Below, piece after piece: positions 50,569 to 62,632 of a stretch of 64,000 nt of DNA; the stretch's first letter is position 1; every line of letters starts with the position of its first letter. The translations under genes and the position numbers were made by a program. This DNA is from Chamaea fasciata (taxonomy: Eukaryota; Chordata; Aves; Passeriformes; Sylviidae), in assembly GCA_029207755.1 (NCBI GenBank), contig JARCOQ010000006.1:30524522-30588521 (forward strand), given 5' to 3'. The notes under the pieces are model-generated. The model worked only from the letters and a program-made list of their open reading frames with translations. It was not told where the DNA came from and made no database searches.

Positions 50569-51240
50569 AGAATCACAGAATCACAATATGAGTGAGGTTG
50601 GAACCACAGTGGTCCAGCCTCCCTTCTCAAGTAGGGTCATTCTACACCACATGGCACAGGATTGTGTCCAGATGCTTCTTGAATATTCCCCAGTGGGAGA
50701 GACTCCACAGCCTCTCTGGGGAGCTTGTTCCAGTGCCTTGATATCCACACAGTAAAGAACTTCCTCATGGTCCATGTCATCATTTCAATATGTGGATCAA
50801 GCATGATTTATCTTTAGTATATCCATGCTGACTACTCCTCATCACCTTATTGTCATCCAAAGGTGATAGAGATGCTCTATCACCTTTTCAGGGGTTGAAG
50901 TGAGAACAACTGGTTGGTAGTTCCCTGGGTCCTTCTTCTTGCCTTCGGGGGGATATATTCTGTCTTTCAGTCCTCAGGTACAGCCCTATCTTCACGACCT
51001 TCCAAAGAGGACTGTGGACTGCCTTGTCATGGTGTCCCCCAGCTCTCTCAATGCTCTTAGATTAATTATGTCAGGGCCCTTGGACTTGTCGATGTCAAGT
51101 CTCTCTAGGTGTTCTCTAACCCAATCCTCCTTGACCAAGGGAAAGTCTTCCTTCCAACATTTTTTTACCCTAGTATCTTGGGTCCAAGATTCATGAGGAC
51201 TGATCTTGGCAGTGACAATGTTCTTTGAACAAATCCCAAG
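50569..51240 (-). mobile_element. CR1 LINE, minus strand, with internal deletion
   Basis: The left part (50569-50785) is the reverse complement of a CR1 3' end: it starts AGAATCACAGAATCA, the remnant of the terminal tail, and passes through CCTCTCTGGGGAGCTTGTTCC. From about 50797 to 51240 the sequence is the reverse complement of the CR1 reverse-transcriptase region; read on the minus strand it includes the SQHG motif near 50825-50836 and the finger region near 50990-51090. The palm and thumb that should lie between are absent, so an internal deletion joins the two parts near 50785-50800. Open frames inside are relics. Confidence 0.9.
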
Positions 51241-54200
51241 GGAGCCTTTTCAAACAAGGCTCCTTCTTTTCTGTCTTTCCTTCTTTCACTTTTCAATCCT
51301 TTGTCTCATATTCACATTCCTAACCACTACTTTGCTCTAAAGTGAATGTCAGACATTGTAATTTTTGAGTTTCAGGACATCAACACAACACATTAAAATT
51401 TTTGCTCTTTCTTGTACTGTTATAGGATTCCTGCACAAAAAAAAAAAAAAATGTTTAGAACTTTCATATCTTCCCTTCTTTAAATACTTTTTTTTAATAT
51501 TTTTTATTTTAATTTTCAAGTATTTTTAAGATTTTGGGGTGGAGTTTCTAACCTGTTAAACTGGCCCTGACTTTACTTTATGAAGAAGCCTCGGTATTGT
51601 TTTAGTACCTTGCAGTTTCTTTTTGAAGTATTTTTCTTATGTGAGTATGCTAAAAATACAATACTTGATTGTAAGAATTTTCCTGCCGAGTTCCAGTCTG
51701 GAGTGAATTTTACAGCTAGGTTATAAATCCCAGAGAGCAGAAGTTTATAATGGAAATGCTTCTAAGTCTGCACACTGAACTGCTGCTGGAATGATTTTCT
51801 ACACAGTATAAAGGCCACTTGAAAGTTTTCTATTTTCCCCCATAAAGACAAAAAGATCTATTTAAGAAGGTGGAACTTTTGAATAAAACCAAAATTGTTC
51901 TAATAGTATACTAATATGAAACTAAATTCAGTTCATTCAGCTATTAATTTTCTCCTAAAAATCGTGATGTTGTTCTGAGCATTAGGTTTGCCTACTGAAA
52001 CTGAAAACACGTAAAGCAAATGCTTTACTAATGGGACAGAGTGACATGAATAATAAAGAGTGTCATTTCATTTCCTTAGATTTAAACACACTGTGTGATC
52101 TCAAAAGACCCCATCTACAACCAGTTTAAGAAAACCATCTTAAAATTCAGATAGTTTTCTTTTTAATTTGGTTGAGCACAGAGATGAGCATCTCCATGTC
52201 AGAATTCACTATGTATTTTGCCCGTTTTCTTAGGGAAAGAATAATGCATAAAGAGTTGGGGAATCTATGCTAGTAAAAGTAATGACACTTCACTAATGAC
52301 AAAGTTAATTAATTTCAAGAACATTCATCAAATTCCTGTTGGTTTAGGTTTTTAAATTTTCTTCAGTATGTAAAATATTTGTTAAGGGCATAGGCCTGTA
52401 TATTTCTGCTGATCTAAGAATCTGTTTAATGCCTAAACTTCATAGCTGGTTCCTGACTACAAGTTTTATCAATTTTAATCTTCTGGAAAATATATGTGCT
52501 GCATAAATGAGCATTAAAGATAATAAATCAAAGTAGAATACTATGGAATGTATTTTTTCCAACCACTTATTAAAATCTGCTTTCTGGAATATATAGGAAA
52601 TACAATTTGTGTAGAAGCAGATTGAAATTGTACTAAGTAATTCTAGTCTTTCTTATTTACCTACAGATTAATTTTCACATTTTTACATATGATAGCTACA
52701 AATATTTTAGATTTTATAGAGCAGATACACATTTAACCAGTCCCTTTGATCATGGTGAGAGACTAGGAGAGATTTTCATCATCTGTCATGCATCTACAAG
52801 TATAATAATCATACATGTCTACACCTTGCTTATGAATACAAACTGGCACAATCTATTAGGGTGTTAATTTATTATTTGAAAAAAAATATTTTTAATTTAG
52901 ATGACAAAAAGTTTTCTGTACACATCTCTTGTCACCCAATATATTTATAAGTTTGCAAATCAGACTTGTAAAATTCATTCATGCTGAATGAATACACTCT
53001 AACTTTACACATGATATGTGTAAAGCAGTGGTGAAAATACATTACATTTTCAGAAGAGCTCACCATTGGCCTATAGTTAGAGTTGAAATCAATAGATATT
53101 AATGATATTAAAAAACTTTTTATTTTGATAGAAGCAATGTACATAGAAGATACATAGACTGCTGTTGCCACAGACTTCATTTCTTGAGTTACTAACTGGT
53201 GCAAAAGTCATGTCACTATGATACATAGCACATCCTATTATATGACAATGATTTTAATAATAGAATGTGACAGAGGCATACACTATGCTAATCTTCCAAA
53301 AGTTTGGTAATTATATAGCCTGGTCTTTTTTGTTATTTCTGTGATGTAAAATTTTGCTTGTTTTCCAATTGACATAGGTTCTCTTAATTTCATTGCAACA
53401 TGATTTGGAAATAATCCTGCAGTTTTTGCGCATTCTATACTTCTATTTTTCATTGAATGTGTTGAAAACTACAGCATGCTAAAGCATTACTGTACTAAGT
53501 GTTATTGAAGGGAATGTTTTGGCTAATCCATACACATTAAATATGGGAAAAGAAAATGTCGGTTGTTCTAGTACAAATAACTATTGATATGGGTTTCCTT
53601 CCAGTTGTCTTTGTGATATGAAAAAAACATATTTGTGACATAAATTTTTCACATTTTCAAATTCCACTAAGTTATTTTAGCAGGAAAAAACAGTCAAAAT
53701 TCTAAAATATCTAATATAGTAAGGATAGAAATCCACCTTTTAAAATTCATAACCCTCACCATCACTTTTATAAATTTCATCCAAGAAATAAGAGATTGGA
53801 TTTTTGTTTGGTTGTTTGCTTAAAATTGCTAAGCTGAAGAGTATTCTCAAAAATTCTTGAGTTTGTAGACATCAAGAAAAAATAGTAGTTCAACATGAGA
53901 AGTAGACAAATGAAACAGACTTTCATTAAATCTTCCTTAATTCATTACCAAAGAAGTACATTAGAAGTCATCATTGTTACACTCAAATCTTCCCTACATG
54001 AATGTCAGAGCACCAAACTCCACTAAGAGAAACAGGGACAGAGTACTTGATTTTAAACATAACTTGTAATGCCACTTGACAAGCATGGAAAGAAGAGCCA
54101 AGAATGTAAGAAATATACATTTAAATATAGAACTGTGCTGTGCTTATATTTGATCCAGATAGTAGAAAAAGTATGGACTGTCATTATGTCATTATTTCAT

Positions 54201-54540
54201 GCAGCCTGTTGACGTGCATGTACTGTGTACATTATATACTTCATTTAAACTATGATTCACAAGAACACAAAAGGTAATATATAATTTTCTCAACCTTAAA
54301 AAAATGCTGGAATAAAAGGCTATATTATCATATTGTGACATAAGAATTTAACCTTTTCTAATTGCCTACTGTTTGAATTTCAACATTTTGAAACTGGCTA
54401 CGGGTGCAATATAAACCAGGAAAGCTGTTAGAGTGTTTGAGTACTGTGTTCAGCACATTAGAATGCCAATAAGGTTTTCCACCATTTCTGTCCCCCATTC
54501 ATCATTATTTATTGCATTGTATTAAAATGAAATCTAGCCA
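51241..54540. other. Gene-free AT-rich stretch
   Basis: No gene, RNA or repeat is supported apart from an A15 run at about 51437. Open frames are short. Confidence 0.6.
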
Positions 54541-54668
54541 CTTCCTAAAAAAACCAAAAACAATTAAAAAACCCCAAATCAAATAAAAAATCCAACAAAC
54601 ACCAACCCAAGACAAAAAAAAAAAAATCAACCCAACAAATCACAAACAATCAAAAAAGGAAAACCAGA
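54541..54668. repeat. A/C-rich low-complexity tract
   Basis: The plus strand is mostly A and C (AAACCCC, CAACAAAC and similar), the complement of the G/T-rich tracts seen elsewhere in the window. Confidence 0.9.
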
Positions 54669-57600
54669 AAACACTGATAGATATAGTTCTGGGAAACTGA
54701 AGTCACAGTTCAATTTATAGTGGCAAGAGAAGTATCAGCACTGAAAAAATATTATATCAAATCTTCTGGCCTTTCAATCTGGAGCCTGAAATAGGGAACA
54801 TCAGTTTAGTGTAAAGACTATGCTCAAGTGAAACACATAGCAAGCAAAAGCTTAAACATAAGGAGATTTTAAAGTGTTACTAACAAGTAACACTTTAAAA
54901 CCTCTTTTTTTTTTTTTCTTTTTTTACTTAAATTGATGTACGTATTTGTTGGCTTTGTTGATTACCGACAGAAAAGCGTGACTAAATTTTGGCTATGTGT
55001 TTGTCAAGGCTGTTGAAAAAAATTATATTTTACATTGGATATTTATGAAAATGTCAACAATCTCAGAATGCTCACAGTTGTACAAATATAGCTAAAATAC
55101 TCTACTCCATTTTGTTGTCAATGTTCCAGTCATCAAGAAAGTACAAGCAGCACTGTTACTGAGGTGATTATCATAGATGAAATATTGAGGTTACATATAA
55201 AATTAAATTACTTTTTCTATGAAAATAGTTTACTGATAGCCATAAATAATTTATCCAGTCAAACAAGATAAGTTAAGAAACTCAACAATTTATCAACACA
55301 AGTGAACTTCTTACAGGACTATCTATATGTATGTAAACGGCAACAGATATAACTTTGGGGTTTTTTTGCATAGAACATATAATTTTGGTTCTTTTATTTT
55401 TATTCAACTATTGTGAGTGAAACTTACCATTCTGTGATTCTGCAAGGGAAAACAGTCATTTTTTGCATTGTGTGACAAGCTGTGGCAAGCTAGCTTGAGG
55501 TTTGGGATGATACTTGGTTAAGTGATGGTTTGAACATAAGAAAAGAAGAAATAGTTTCTGCATATCTTCAAAGAGAAGAATAACCCTCTGCTGCAGAGAT
55601 GTTACAGAGTTCTTTCATTATGAGTAAATAGGAATTTTACGGAAATATACAAGAATACAGTGGTATTGTATTTGCTACTTCAGTATGCAAGGCAAAATAT
55701 CTAAATGTTTTTAAATGCTTTTTAAAAGTTTTTTAAAATAATTATAAATATTGTTACTATTTTTTAAAAAGTGAAAACTAATATTCAGCTTCTCATAGTT
55801 TCATTTGCTTTATACTGCGCAAAAAACCAAAGAAATAAGTGTAAACTACATACAACAAAGAATGAGACGAATATAAGATGGCATTAATTTTCAAAGTAAT
55901 TCTGAACACATAAGAATGACACATTCACCCCAAGAAACACAAAGAAAGTACTTTTTATTTTGACAGGAAGAAAGAACATTGCAAGCTGATTGTCAAGACC
56001 TGATCACATGAAGTAGGAGACATATGTGTCAGTTTATTGAATGCAGTGTACCTATACCAAAGTATTTCATATTCTCAGGAAAGGGAATACAGAATGGATT
56101 CTGATGCTCCTTTGATTAATGTCTCTTCTAACTTTCTTCCATGATGTCCTGACAAGCAGTCCTAAGGTGGCTTTCCTAGAGCCATTATTTCTGATTGCTT
56201 CTTTTGTCAGAGATGTAAGAAGAAAGAAAGTATGAAAAAAAAAATGAAATAGGCAGACTATAGAAATACTATTTGGCAACTGTTGGTTATATGTCTCAAT
56301 TGTTGAGAACTGTTTATTTCTATTTTTCTATCTAACACTCTTATTCTTCTGATAATATCTTTGTTACTTTTGGTTTACTCGTCATTTATGATGGACAAAA
56401 ATCCTTACAGGCTATGAAACTCTAAGATGTGGGAACACTTCCAAAATTCCAGCCCCATGTTCATACCTTGACTGAACATGGTATCCATACCCCTTTTCTC
56501 TTATCTTCTGAGCTAGCAAGTGTGTTCACACATTCACACACATTGCCATCTATGCTGTCATTCTTTATTTTTTACTGTGTAAATCTTGAGGACATAAGTA
56601 TTTTTCTTGACCTTCCTCCTCTGGACAACAGAAATGGTTATGATTTTACCCTAATTTATCAAATAATCTTAATTAAGCAGGAATTAATCAAATGTCACTA
56701 TAGTTTCTAAGACTGTATAAATATACATTATGCAATAGTCTTCTTAATTTAAAAAAAAAAAACTACAAACCACAATATTCTGGATTTGTATATTATATTT
56801 CTTGTTGTAGAATTTAATATACACATTGCATCTAACATGTCTATATATTTATCTGACATGTCAGACTGTGTTAGGATAATACGTGTCAAAACAAAATGAC
56901 ATGCTAAGTACAAAATAAAAAAAAATACATTACCCATTACTTCCCTTATATGACACAAAATGAGCAGCAAAGCCTGAAAGCATGAGGAATCTTAATAATT
57001 AATAATATTTTTAGTAATTCAAAGTTTAGTATTTAAAAGCAAAATTAGAAAATATTAATTTTGAATTTTCTGGTTATTTTATATTTTTCCACATGCTTGC
57101 ATTTTTTTAAGTATAAATCACTGAAAAACTTTACAAAAGCACATCCTGAACTTTTCTCAAAACTTCCATCTTTACTACAGCACCCAAGAGTAAGGTGTAA
57201 TAGCTATTTTAAAATCCATTAAAAACAATAATTGATCTTTAGTTTTTAGGAAAGAAAAAAAGATTTAATGGAAATCCTACTTCTCAGTTATTTCTGAGAA
57301 AGGTACAGTACGAACTGGCAGATTTACCCAGTGAGGTACCTGCAATGCACTTGAAGGCAAGGCAATCATTAACTCATATTATCATAAATGTCTGGGTGGC
57401 AATGACCATGAAAATGAGATAATGTCTGTGAATTTGGGAAAATAAAAATAAAAATCCATTCATATCTTGAGTGGCATGTCTCAGCCAGATGAGTTCAGTA
57501 ATGCTACATAACTATTCTGCAGTAGAAAATGAAAATAACTTCTCAGGCTGCAGTTCCAAGAATTTTTTTTTTTTTCTTTTGCTATTACTCTGTGGCCCTG

Positions 57601-59341
57601 GAAAACCATTAAGGTCTAAACTACAAAGGAGGATTAGATCATCTGTTTCCTAGCCCTGAATTAAAAACCCAAGTTAAGTGCCTAGAATTGCAATGGACTA
57701 GTTTGACAGACTCCATACATCCACACAGACTTTTTAGATGGTTATTATTTATCCAGTAAGAAAATGCAAAAGATGGCAAAATTTCTTATCCTCCACCTCA
57801 ACATTACAAACATTTTCATACATTATCAAGAATTCCAGGTCATGATCTTATCATACAAGAAAATGTCTCCACTACATTAAGAAAAATTTCATCATGTAGT
57901 TCTCACTTTTTTCCCTGCAAAATTTTAAGTAAATAATGCATGTATAGAAAAGTAGCTTGACCTTTTCTTTTGGGGTGGGAGCGTTCTTAAAATTATGCAA
58001 CAAGTCATTTAGTACAGGTGACTGCTTGGGATGTGAAGTTTTATGTTAATTCCCTCTTCTGCTTCAGGATAGCTCAGTTTATTTTCGTTCACTTGTGTAC
58101 TGCCATGATTGCCTGTAGGTATTTTGAGTTGTACTGGCCTCACGACTCTCCCTTTTGAAATCCCACAATTCAAAACCCAACCAGCCAAACAGACAAGAAA
58201 GGGCTTTGTCCAAGAAGGAAAGAAAGGAGCATGACATCAAAGTGCAGTGATTTGGGTTCTCATCAGAATGGAAGGGGCGCAGCATTGATCATTTTCCAGT
58301 ACACAAGGGACTAGACAGAAAGCTCCCCCTTCCCCAACATTCCCAATTTCAGCTGGGTACCAGTCTGCTTTTCCTTGATGTCCAGTGGGAGATTTCTGTA
58401 GCCTGCTCAGTAGCAGGTTTAATATAGAAGAATAAGGGACATATGAAGTTTTCACTTATGGGCTAAGTGCCTAGTGCTGCTCTAAGCCTGAAGTTTTAAT
58501 CATATAGGCCTCAATTCTACTTAAATACTGCCAAAGAACCTAGCTCATTTTAGAGGAGCTAAATCTGCTACTGTGTGTCTGAAGCTGGCACCCCCTGACC
58601 CTTCACTATGGTTCTGTGCTGGGAAGCATGGTAAAAGTGATTATATGAAAGTCTACATTCAGCAGAAGACTTAGAATACAGGAATACAGCTAGTTCAGAG
58701 CTCCTCCTCTGTGTTTCTACATCCTCTGCCTGTGTCAAGTGCTGTAGGAGGCATCACATTTGAACAGCACCTGGGCTTCTTTGACTGAAAATGTCTTTTT
58801 GATCTGTAAAAAATGGAGCATGATTTGTACCTAAGTCACTGAATTTTACATACTGGAGAAAGCAGCTGGTTAGGGGGGCAGGGAAGAGGCCTTAAAAATC
58901 TTGTGCTCCTCATATTAATTCTTGGTTTTGTCTTAAGTAAAAAAGTTAGAGTCAACCTGAAGAACTACTTTTTGGTTTAGCATTTAATAACATAACTTTA
59001 AATGTGCATATGTTGAACATTATTTGATAGCAAAAGTTACATTTCCAGACAGTGTAGTGAAGTATGAAGGATAACACTCAGTAAGAGTTTGTGCCTGTCA
59101 TGTGGGGACCAGATAAAATATCCTTTTCTTGCAAGTGTTCTCATCCTTTCTTCCCTCCAAGCCCTTCAGCTATAAAGCTGCAGCCTGATTTACTATCTTT
59201 TCTTGCAACTTGAAATAAGTGGTTTAAGTATTTAATATGTTGTGGAACTACAATTTTGTTTCTGTCATTTAGTCAAGTTTTTCACATTCTGATAGATAGA
59301 ACAAACAGGCAATGAAGAAAAACAATACAATTACATTCTTA
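54669..59341. other. Gene-free stretch with one strong hairpin
   Basis: No gene is supported. A perfect 15-bp hairpin lies at 54867-54900. A more balanced block at about 57950-58780 is open for about 70 codons in two minus-strand frames but has no recognised domain. Confidence 0.55.
54867..54900. repeat. Perfect 15-bp hairpin with 4-nt loop
   Basis: TTTTAAAGTGTTACT (54867-54881), loop AACA, then its exact reverse complement AGTAACACTTTAAAA (54886-54900). It is followed by a T-rich run, so on the plus strand it resembles a stem followed by T, but nothing upstream is a gene. Confidence 0.9.
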
Positions 59342-59458
59342 ACACCACAAAATCCCGGAAAAACAACCAACCAACCAAAAAATCCAAACAAACAAAACAA
59401 GCAAAAAACCCCACCCCCAAAAAACTGCAAAAAACCAAGAAACCACAAAACCCCTGCC
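59342..59458. repeat. A/C-rich low-complexity tract with (AACC)n
   Basis: Plus-strand A and C predominate, including CCAACCAACCAA and ACAAACAAAACAAG units. The minus-strand open frame at 59269-59547 is a product of this bias. Confidence 0.9.
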
Positions 59459-62050
59459 TTAAGTCCATCACTGTAGAGAAATATAATGTCCCAAATGCTG
59501 ACAAAGACCAAATTTATCAACTCCTCCGGTGTAAAATAGCTAAGCAAAAATTCTTCAAAGAACTAGGAAAGAATCTTTTTCCATAAAAACATCTTTCCAT
59601 TGTCCTTTATTAACACCATTTTCATGCACAGCATCCTACTTAAAAATGCAGAGTAAAATGTTCACTCCTTCTGCCAGTGAAGCAGGAAAATACTTCCATT
59701 AGAATAAATAGCTGAAATTGTTGCCAGGGTCCAAGTATTTTGCAGAGCATTTCCTTGGTCCTCGGAAACACTGTCCATACAGAAAATGTGTGCACCACAT
59801 CTCACTCCTTTTCTCACCTGAGCTAGAAGCCAGGTGTACAAAGTTGATTTGTAATATTTCTTTTTAAATTTTACTAAATTTAAAAATAAATTTCACAAGT
59901 CAGAGACTGCAGATAAAAAAATCCTTTCGTAGGGCATAAATAACTGCAGTTCTTGAAGCTAGGTCTTTTTTGTAAAGTCAATATTTATTTGAACATTTTC
60001 ATACTAGTCTTTCTGAACTTCTATTTTGGATAAAACATTTTGAAAACAAGAGGGGTTGTGAAAACAGACTAAAGAGCAACTTTCATTTGAATGGGTTGCT
60101 TCATTCAGTTCAGTGACCCTAGAATCGATTTCCTCAGGTTAGTGGTATGAGAGCAAAATATATAGTGTATGCACATAACAATGTAATATATGTAAAAAAA
60201 TTCAAGCCAAACAAAACCAAAACCTCTTAAAAGTAGAAACAAAATCAAAATACAGAAGTATGCACACGTGGATTTATAGGTAATTAGCTTCCCTGAGAAC
60301 CTATGATTTTGTGACTGAAGATGACAGAATATATATTTTAAAATTTTAAACATTTCAGAACTTTATAAAAAGTTGTAACAATAAATGAAGAAACTGAAAA
60401 CATTGAAAGAGGAAAAGATTGAGAAGAATGCATCTTTTCCAAAGGACGCTTTTTAGAATTAAATTTGCAATTTTGTACTTCACTGCATTTAAGACATCTG
60501 TGGTAGTTCTTACAGCATTAGTACACATGAAAAAATCACATATACTCCTATACAGTCTGAATGTGTATGTCGGAGGACCAGATTCAACCAGCAGTAAGGA
60601 TAAGGTAGTGAATTCACTCAGGAATATAAATCCAGATAATTTTTCTTTGTTATATTCCTTTTTACATTTGTCTGTTAAAATTGTTGCAGGAATTATCTGG
60701 ACATGGAATTCTTATGACATGACACTGGAACTCAGACTTCTTTAGCCAATATTCCTTAAATACAGAATATTTTGCCTTTTGGTCCTTGCATTAGAGGAAA
60801 ACCTCATATATTAACTCATACTAGTGTATCAAAAATTTAATATTTCTCCTTTGTGAGAGCAAAGTCCTAAACTTCAATTTATGAAGGAACTTGATCCCAT
60901 GAGTTTTAAGGAAAGAAAAGCAGAAAGGAAATTAAAAGAATTGTACTATATTTCTTAAAATGAGAACTTTTAATTAAGTCTTTAATGTTGGGTTTTTTTT
61001 TTTATTTTTACCTAATATTACATTGATTTAATTATTATTTTATTTAGCTGATTCATACAGATTTCTTCAGTGCAGTTGTGTGAGATTATCATAATAACTC
61101 TAGATACAGATAAATTTGTATAGTCAATATTTATCTGCCCTTAAGTAAAACATAACTGGCCGTGGAATAGAATACATTGATGTATAACATTAATGATAAT
61201 GATAAAGAGGTACTTAGATTGAAAATGTCAGGAGACTTTCCTGAAAAACTCCAGTCAGAAATAAAAGAACTTTGGGGAAAAAAAAAAAAAACAACCAACC
61301 CACTTTGCCTTGAAGTAAAGATTTGAAGAAGCACTGGAAGTCCTTTCTAATTTTTTTTTCTTCTTTTTCTTTGAAAATAAAGAAAAAGGGAAAAAAAGAC
61401 AAAGAAAAGAAGAAAGCCTTATTTGAAACAAACTTTTTGATCCTGTCAACCTTATTAAAATTTCTTACACATGCAAAGACCTGTTTCTGTTTTCTGTGCC
61501 AGTATTCCCAATCTGTGACAAAATTACCCAATTCCCATTTATTCCTCTGAGAAGCCTGCATTGTTCACTAAAGGCATATTTAATTAAGCATAATTTGCAA
61601 TCCTTTGATCACTTTCATGGTACTTGTTTGAATTAGAAAATTATTTCGATACCCTTCTTAGCTGCAGAAATCTGAACACCAAGATCCAGCAATAAAAAGC
61701 AGTGCCAAATGCATACCATCTGCTATATGATATTATCATTTGAATTCACCCAGCAATTAATTTATCAACATATTATGCACAAGACTTCACATTTCCCTTT
61801 AAAAGGATGCATGCTTCTTGTATGCCAAAATATTCTAATAATTCTTTATTAGAGGTTATCTGCTTCCTTATTTTCTTCATTCTCTTTTCGTCATCTGTAG
61901 TTATGTTCAATAATGGTTTTGTGTTCTTATTTTCTTTTTTTGTCTTCAGACCCTTTTTTCATAGAACTGTTGAATAGCACACAATGAAGATCTGATCTCA
62001 GAAAAATACTAGAAATAACCATATTTCACTTGTTGAAAATTTCCTAGGTT
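59459..62050. other. Gene-free AT-rich stretch
   Basis: No gene is supported. The plus-strand frame at 60419-60745 (108 codons) shows no domain. Purine-rich DNA around 61360-61415 forces lysine-rich or phenylalanine-rich open frames on the two strands. Confidence 0.55.
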
Positions 62051-62298
62051 TGTCCTGTTTTCAGCTGGTGTGGTGCTGTGTTTTGGATTCAGTATGAGAA
62101 TGATGTTGATAACACACTGATGTTTGGTTGTTGCCAAGCAGTGCTTGCCTCAAGTCAAGGAATTTTCAGTGTTCCAGGCTCTGCCAGTGAGGAAGTGCAC
62201 AAATAGCTGTGAGGGAGGGTGGCCAGGAGAGCTGGCCTGAACTGGCCAAAGGGATACTCAGTGCCACATTCCATATCATAGAAAGGCATAGCCAGGAC

Positions 62299-62306
62299 AT
62301 AAATAG
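62299..62306 (+). promoter_or_regulatory. TATA-like box of the LTR promoter
   Basis: ATAAATAG about 250 bp into the solo LTR at 62051-62632, in the same relative place as the TATA box of the related copy at 33931-34532. It is weaker than that copy's box. Confidence 0.45.
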
Positions 62307-62497
62307 AGGGTGGCTGGCCAGAAACCACTGGTGGCTGCTCAAGGTTGAGCTGTACATTGATTAGCAGCTAGTGAGCGATGGTTTTGTGCATCACTTGTCT
62401 TTCTTGTGTTTTATTCCACTTTCTCTTTAATTTTTATTACTATTATCATTAGTAATAGCAATATATTATTATATTTTGTTTAAATTATTAAGATTTT

Positions 62498-62543
62498 CTT
62501 ATCTCAGGATTTACTCTTTTCTTATCCCAAGATTTACTCTTTT
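62498..62543 (+). repeat. 23-bp tandem duplication in the LTR
   Basis: CTTATCTCAGGATTTACTC with its T run is followed at 62521 by CTTATCCCAAGATTTACTC. The copies differ at two positions. The family normally has one such segment. Confidence 0.8.
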
Positions 62544-62632
62544 TTTCTGATTCTAATCCCCACTGGGATGGGGCAGGGAGTGAGTGAGCAGCTATGTAGT
62601 ACGTTGTTGTCAGCTGGGGTTAAACCTTGACA

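Larger units (their letters stand above)
62051..62632 (+). mobile_element. Solo LTR (songbird ERVL-like family), plus strand
   Basis: The ends TGTCCTGTTTTC and GGGTTAAACCTTGACA are those of a common songbird LTR family. In order it shows the GTGCTGTGTTTTGGATT block, the GATAACACACTGATGTTT block, GCTCTGCCAG, AACTGGCCAAAGGGATA, a TATA-like ATAAATAG (62299-62306), a TTGTGCATCACTTGT block and a T-rich ATT region. The GATTCTAATCCCCACTGGG and GTCAGCTGGGGTTAAAC end blocks follow. The copy at 33931-34532 is the same family in the opposite orientation. No target duplication is evident and no viral genes adjoin it. The minus-strand frame at 62166-62357 is a shadow. Confidence 0.92.
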
